Shown in pieces: positions 5,994 through 8,282 of a stretch of DNA of 8,282 nt. How positions within the stretch are numbered: the first letter of the stretch is position 1; every line of letters starts with the position of its first letter. The position numbers and the translations under genes are program-made. This DNA comes from an uncultured Chthonomonas sp. GTDB lineage: Bacteria > Armatimonadota > Chthonomonadetes > Chthonomonadales > CAJBBX01. The stretch is from the NCBI GenBank assembly GCA_903886985.1, contig CAISOI010000064.1, forward strand, positions 1 to 8,282, in the 5' to 3' direction. The notes beneath the pieces are model-generated. The model did no database searches, was not told the DNA's origin, and worked only from the letters and a program-made list of their open reading frames with translations.

Positions 5994-7052
5994 ATGAAAC
6001 ACCTCATGTTAAATTCAAAAGTAAATATTCGCGCTGTAATGATGGTCGTTGTTTCTTTGGCAAGTACTTCATCTCTGGTGCTTCATTCTTTCGCCCAACC
6101 CGCGCCATTTCGTAATACTATTGAAGCGACAGATGGAACACGTCAGGCTAAGGGACGTGCGCGCCAGATTATTAACTTGTTCTTGACTGCTGGACAAAAG
6201 CAACTATTTGTCGCCGAGCAGACTACAAGACTGATGAATGGCAGCATGCAGGAATCCCAATTAATCGTGAAGCAGGGCGGCCCCGGAAAAGAGCGTCTTG
6301 AGTTTATTGGACCACAGAAGAATGCAGGTGAGATAATCCTTACTGTGGGCGGTCATTTATGGAACTATAAGCCGCGGTTGAACAGAATCTTCGAGGGGTT
6401 TACCTCCCCTGATGATTTTCAAATGCGAGCCAAGCAGTTTCGAGATGATGTTGCGTCTGGGAAAATTCGTATCAATGTGGTGGGAAACGAAGTTATTTGT
6501 GGCCGAAATACCTCGATCGTGGAGATTGCTGGTGGAAACGGAGCAAAGAAGCTTTGGATTGATGACGTTAACGGTGTGCGATTAAAATCTGAGGAGTTGA
6601 ACTCTGTTGGCGCAGTGGTGCAGACCAGTTATTTTACACGGGTTGATTTTGAGATCATCAACAATCCCAACGATTTTCGACCAGACTTATTGCCTAGTGT
6701 GAAACATGAAGCGATGTTTCCTGTTGGTCCACCACTCGAAAGTGTTGCTGTCGCGCAAATGAAGGTCCCGTATACAATTCGAGAACCTGCTTTACCTGCC
6801 GGATATAAGTTAACAGGAATATGGCTCGTAGATTCTGCCCGATCAGCTCCCATCACTGTGTTGCGATACACGGACGGAGTTCGAACTTTCGCCCTATTTG
6901 AGCAGTCGCTCCCACCCAATGCTAAGGTACTGCCCGCGGCTGTACGTTCCAGAAATGGAGTGGCACATTGGACCTCGGCTAATCAGGTATTTACGCTTCT
7001 TGGTAATATGAGACCGGACTTTATTGCAAATATTGCGAATTCGTTAAAGTAG
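5994..7052 (+). CDS. Exported MucB/RseB-like sigma regulatory protein
   Basis: The product has 352 residues. A signal peptide (basic start, hydrophobic 14-32, likely cleavage near the AQPAP at 34-38) sends it across the membrane. Residues about 60-235 resemble the lipoprotein-carrier-like N-terminal domain of MucB/RseB (GGHLWNYKPRLNRIFEGF near 119-136; KKLWIDDVNGVRLKSEEL near 185-202). Residues about 255-350 resemble its C-terminal domain (REPALPAGYKLTG, then VLRYTDGVRTFALFEQ). In Escherichia coli RseB binds the periplasmic part of RseA, shields it from cleavage and senses envelope damage. The position here, 102 bases after an anti-sigma with an external tail, argues for the same role. A looser alternative is a LolA-like outer-membrane lipoprotein carrier. 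In-frame TAA directly before the ATG excludes an upstream start; ATG at 6006 is possible. Confidence 0.82.
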   Translation: MKHLMLNSKVNIRAVMMVVVSLASTSSLVLHSFAQPAPFRNTIEATDGTRQAKGRARQIINLFLTAGQKQLFVAEQTTRLMNGSMQESQLIVKQGGPGKERLEFIGPQKNAGEIILTVGGHLWNYKPRLNRIFEGFTSPDDFQMRAKQFRDDVASGKIRINVVGNEVICGRNTSIVEIAGGNGAKKLWIDDVNGVRLKSEELNSVGAVVQTSYFTRVDFEIINNPNDFRPDLLPSVKHEAMFPVGPPLESVAVAQMKVPYTIREPALPAGYKLTGIWLVDSARSAPITVLRYTDGVRTFALFEQSLPPNAKVLPAAVRSRNGVAHWTSANQVFTLLGNMRPDFIANIANSLK

Positions 7053-7054
7053 CA

Positions 7055-8282
7055 TCAATGCAGAATCTCGAATAGAAAGAGAGACTTCTTGGGTTTTGTA
7101 GTGCTTATTTCGTAGGATGATAATAGTTCTCGCACATGGGTATCGGAACCCAGCATCGAATTCAAGTGAAGTTCCCCGATCTTTTCACCCGTCTTTACCT
7201 TATCTCCCACTTTTTTGAACAATACAATTCCTACTGCCGGGTCGATAGGTGCATTTGCCGTTTCTCTGCCCGCTCCCAATCTCATGGCTAACATTCCGAG
7301 TTGCTTCGTCTGAATTGATTTGACATATCCTTCCTCATTGGAGACTACATGCACCACAAAACTTGATTTGGGGAATAAGTCTGTGTTTCTGACTACTTTG
7401 GGATCTCCCTTCTGCGCAAAGATAATCTCCTCCAATTTGTTAGCACCGGCGCCATTTGCTATCAAAGCTTTCACTACAGAGATCGAATTCTCTTCGGATT
7501 GAGCAATTCCAGCCATCGAAAGTGCACGGGCTGACAACCGAATGCATAGGTCATAAAAGATCGGATCGGGTTCCCCGTATCCAGTAAGTAAGTCACATGC
7601 TTCAATGACTTCCAATGAATTGCCAATTGCTCGTCCTAGTGGCTGATCCATTGATGTCAATGCAGCTTCCGTTGTTACACCCGCTCCAGTGCCAATCAGG
7701 ACCATCTGTTTTGCGAGTTGGCGCGCAACATTGAGATCTTTCATAAAGGCACCGTCGCCAACTTTTACATCGAGAAGAACGGCATTGGGATTCCCAGCTA
7801 GTTTTTTGGACATGATGCTCGAAGCGATTAATGGGATGGACGCTATGGTCGCGGTAACATCCCGCAACGCATAGAGCTTTTTGTCTGCTGGAACTAAGGC
7901 GGCAGTTTGCCCCACAATCGCAGCACCAATTTTGCCGACTTGCTTAACAGCCTCAGAAACGGTTATGTCGGTACGAAAGCCCGGAATGGATTCCAATTTA
8001 TCGATGGTTCCACCTGTATGACCAAGTCCTCTTCCAGACATTTTTAGAATTGAAACTCCTGCTGCTGCAAGAATTGGAATCACTACCAGTGTGACTTTAT
8101 CGCCCACACCTCCTGTAGAGTGTTTGTCGAGCCGCAATCCCGTGTATCCATCCCAATCAACGGTTTGGCCCGAATCGCGCATCGCCAGTGTCAATGCGAG
8201 TGTCTCTCTGTCTGATAGGCCATTGAGATAAGCCGCCATTAACCAAGCCGAAACCTGATAGTCGGGGATGGATCCGTCGACC
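7055..8282 (-). CDS. pdp: Pyrimidine-nucleoside (thymidine) phosphorylase, N-terminus outside window
   Basis: The - strand frame is open to the window edge and reads GSIPDYQVSAW just before an internal Met at 8239, so the true start lies beyond 8282 and roughly 30 residues are missing. The enzyme splits thymidine, deoxyuridine or uridine with phosphate into base and (deoxy)ribose-1-phosphate in nucleoside salvage, in the cytoplasm. Diagnostic stretches are KHSTGGVGDK (phosphate site), the full family signature SGRGLGHTGGTIDKLE, PADKKLYALRDVTAT, IPLIASSIMSKK and the C-terminal domain with EEGYVKSI, RLGAGRE and IDPAVGIVLFKKVGD. These resemble Bacillus Pdp more than Escherichia coli DeoA, so broad pyrimidine specificity is likelier, though this is by eye. 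About 408 visible residues fit a family length near 435. It converges on the RseB-like gene. Confidence 0.95.
   Translation of the reverse strand, partial: VDGSIPDYQVSAWLMAAYLNGLSDRETLALTLAMRDSGQTVDWDGYTGLRLDKHSTGGVGDKVTLVVIPILAAAGVSILKMSGRGLGHTGGTIDKLESIPGFRTDITVSEAVKQVGKIGAAIVGQTAALVPADKKLYALRDVTATIASIPLIASSIMSKKLAGNPNAVLLDVKVGDGAFMKDLNVARQLAKQMVLIGTGAGVTTEAALTSMDQPLGRAIGNSLEVIEACDLLTGYGEPDPIFYDLCIRLSARALSMAGIAQSEENSISVVKALIANGAGANKLEEIIFAQKGDPKVVRNTDLFPKSSFVVHVVSNEEGYVKSIQTKQLGMLAMRLGAGRETANAPIDPAVGIVLFKKVGDKVKTGEKIGELHLNSMLGSDTHVRELLSSYEISTTKPKKSLFLFEILH

Overview
The window is ordinary, densely coded bacterial DNA of intermediate base composition. Eight genes lie on the + strand and one convergent gene lies on the - strand. 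Both end genes run off the window. I see no rRNA, tRNA, CRISPR array, transposase or phage gene. The taxon cannot be fixed from this sequence. The mix (fused NapH/NapG-type polyferredoxin, Tat-exported aldo/keto reductase, an ECF sigma / zinc-finger anti-sigma / RseB-like set outside an obvious proteobacterial context, and a Bacillus-like pyrimidine-nucleoside phosphorylase) suggests a non-model environmental lineage such as Armatimonadota or a relative. That is an impression, not a demonstration.

Region 1 (1-4523) looks like a redox gene cluster on one strand. It holds the end of a DUF362 protein; a 644-residue membrane polyferredoxin that joins a NapH-like quinol-dehydrogenase half to a NapG/MauM-like half through an internal twin-arginine segment; a small membrane-anchored NTF2-like protein that appears to start at ATT; a 123-residue protein with one QW-like (alpha/alpha toroid) motif; and a Tat-signal aldo/keto reductase homologue whose usual catalytic Asp and Lys are not visible. 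The polyferredoxin and the next two genes are closely spaced. The reductase is 69 bases downstream with a strong ribosome binding site of its own. My inference is that this is a quinol-to-periplasm electron-transfer module serving a Tat-exported protein of unknown substrate. It is the part of the window most likely to be undescribed.

Region 2 (4524-7052) is an envelope-stress-type regulatory set: an ECF RNA polymerase sigma factor, a membrane-spanning zinc-finger (zf-HC2) anti-sigma factor and an exported MucB/RseB-like protein. This is the RpoE-RseA-RseB logic: the anti-sigma holds sigma at the membrane and the RseB-like protein probably senses or protects on the outer face. Upstream of the sigma gene is a candidate ECF-type promoter (TGAAC, 17 bases, CGTCTA) whose -10 overlaps an arm of a perfect 8-bp inverted repeat, which suggests autoregulation.

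Region 3 (7055-8282, - strand) is a pyrimidine-nucleoside (thymidine) phosphorylase lacking only its N-terminus. Its stop codon lies two bases from that of the RseB-like gene, so the two transcription units converge with no room for a terminator between them.
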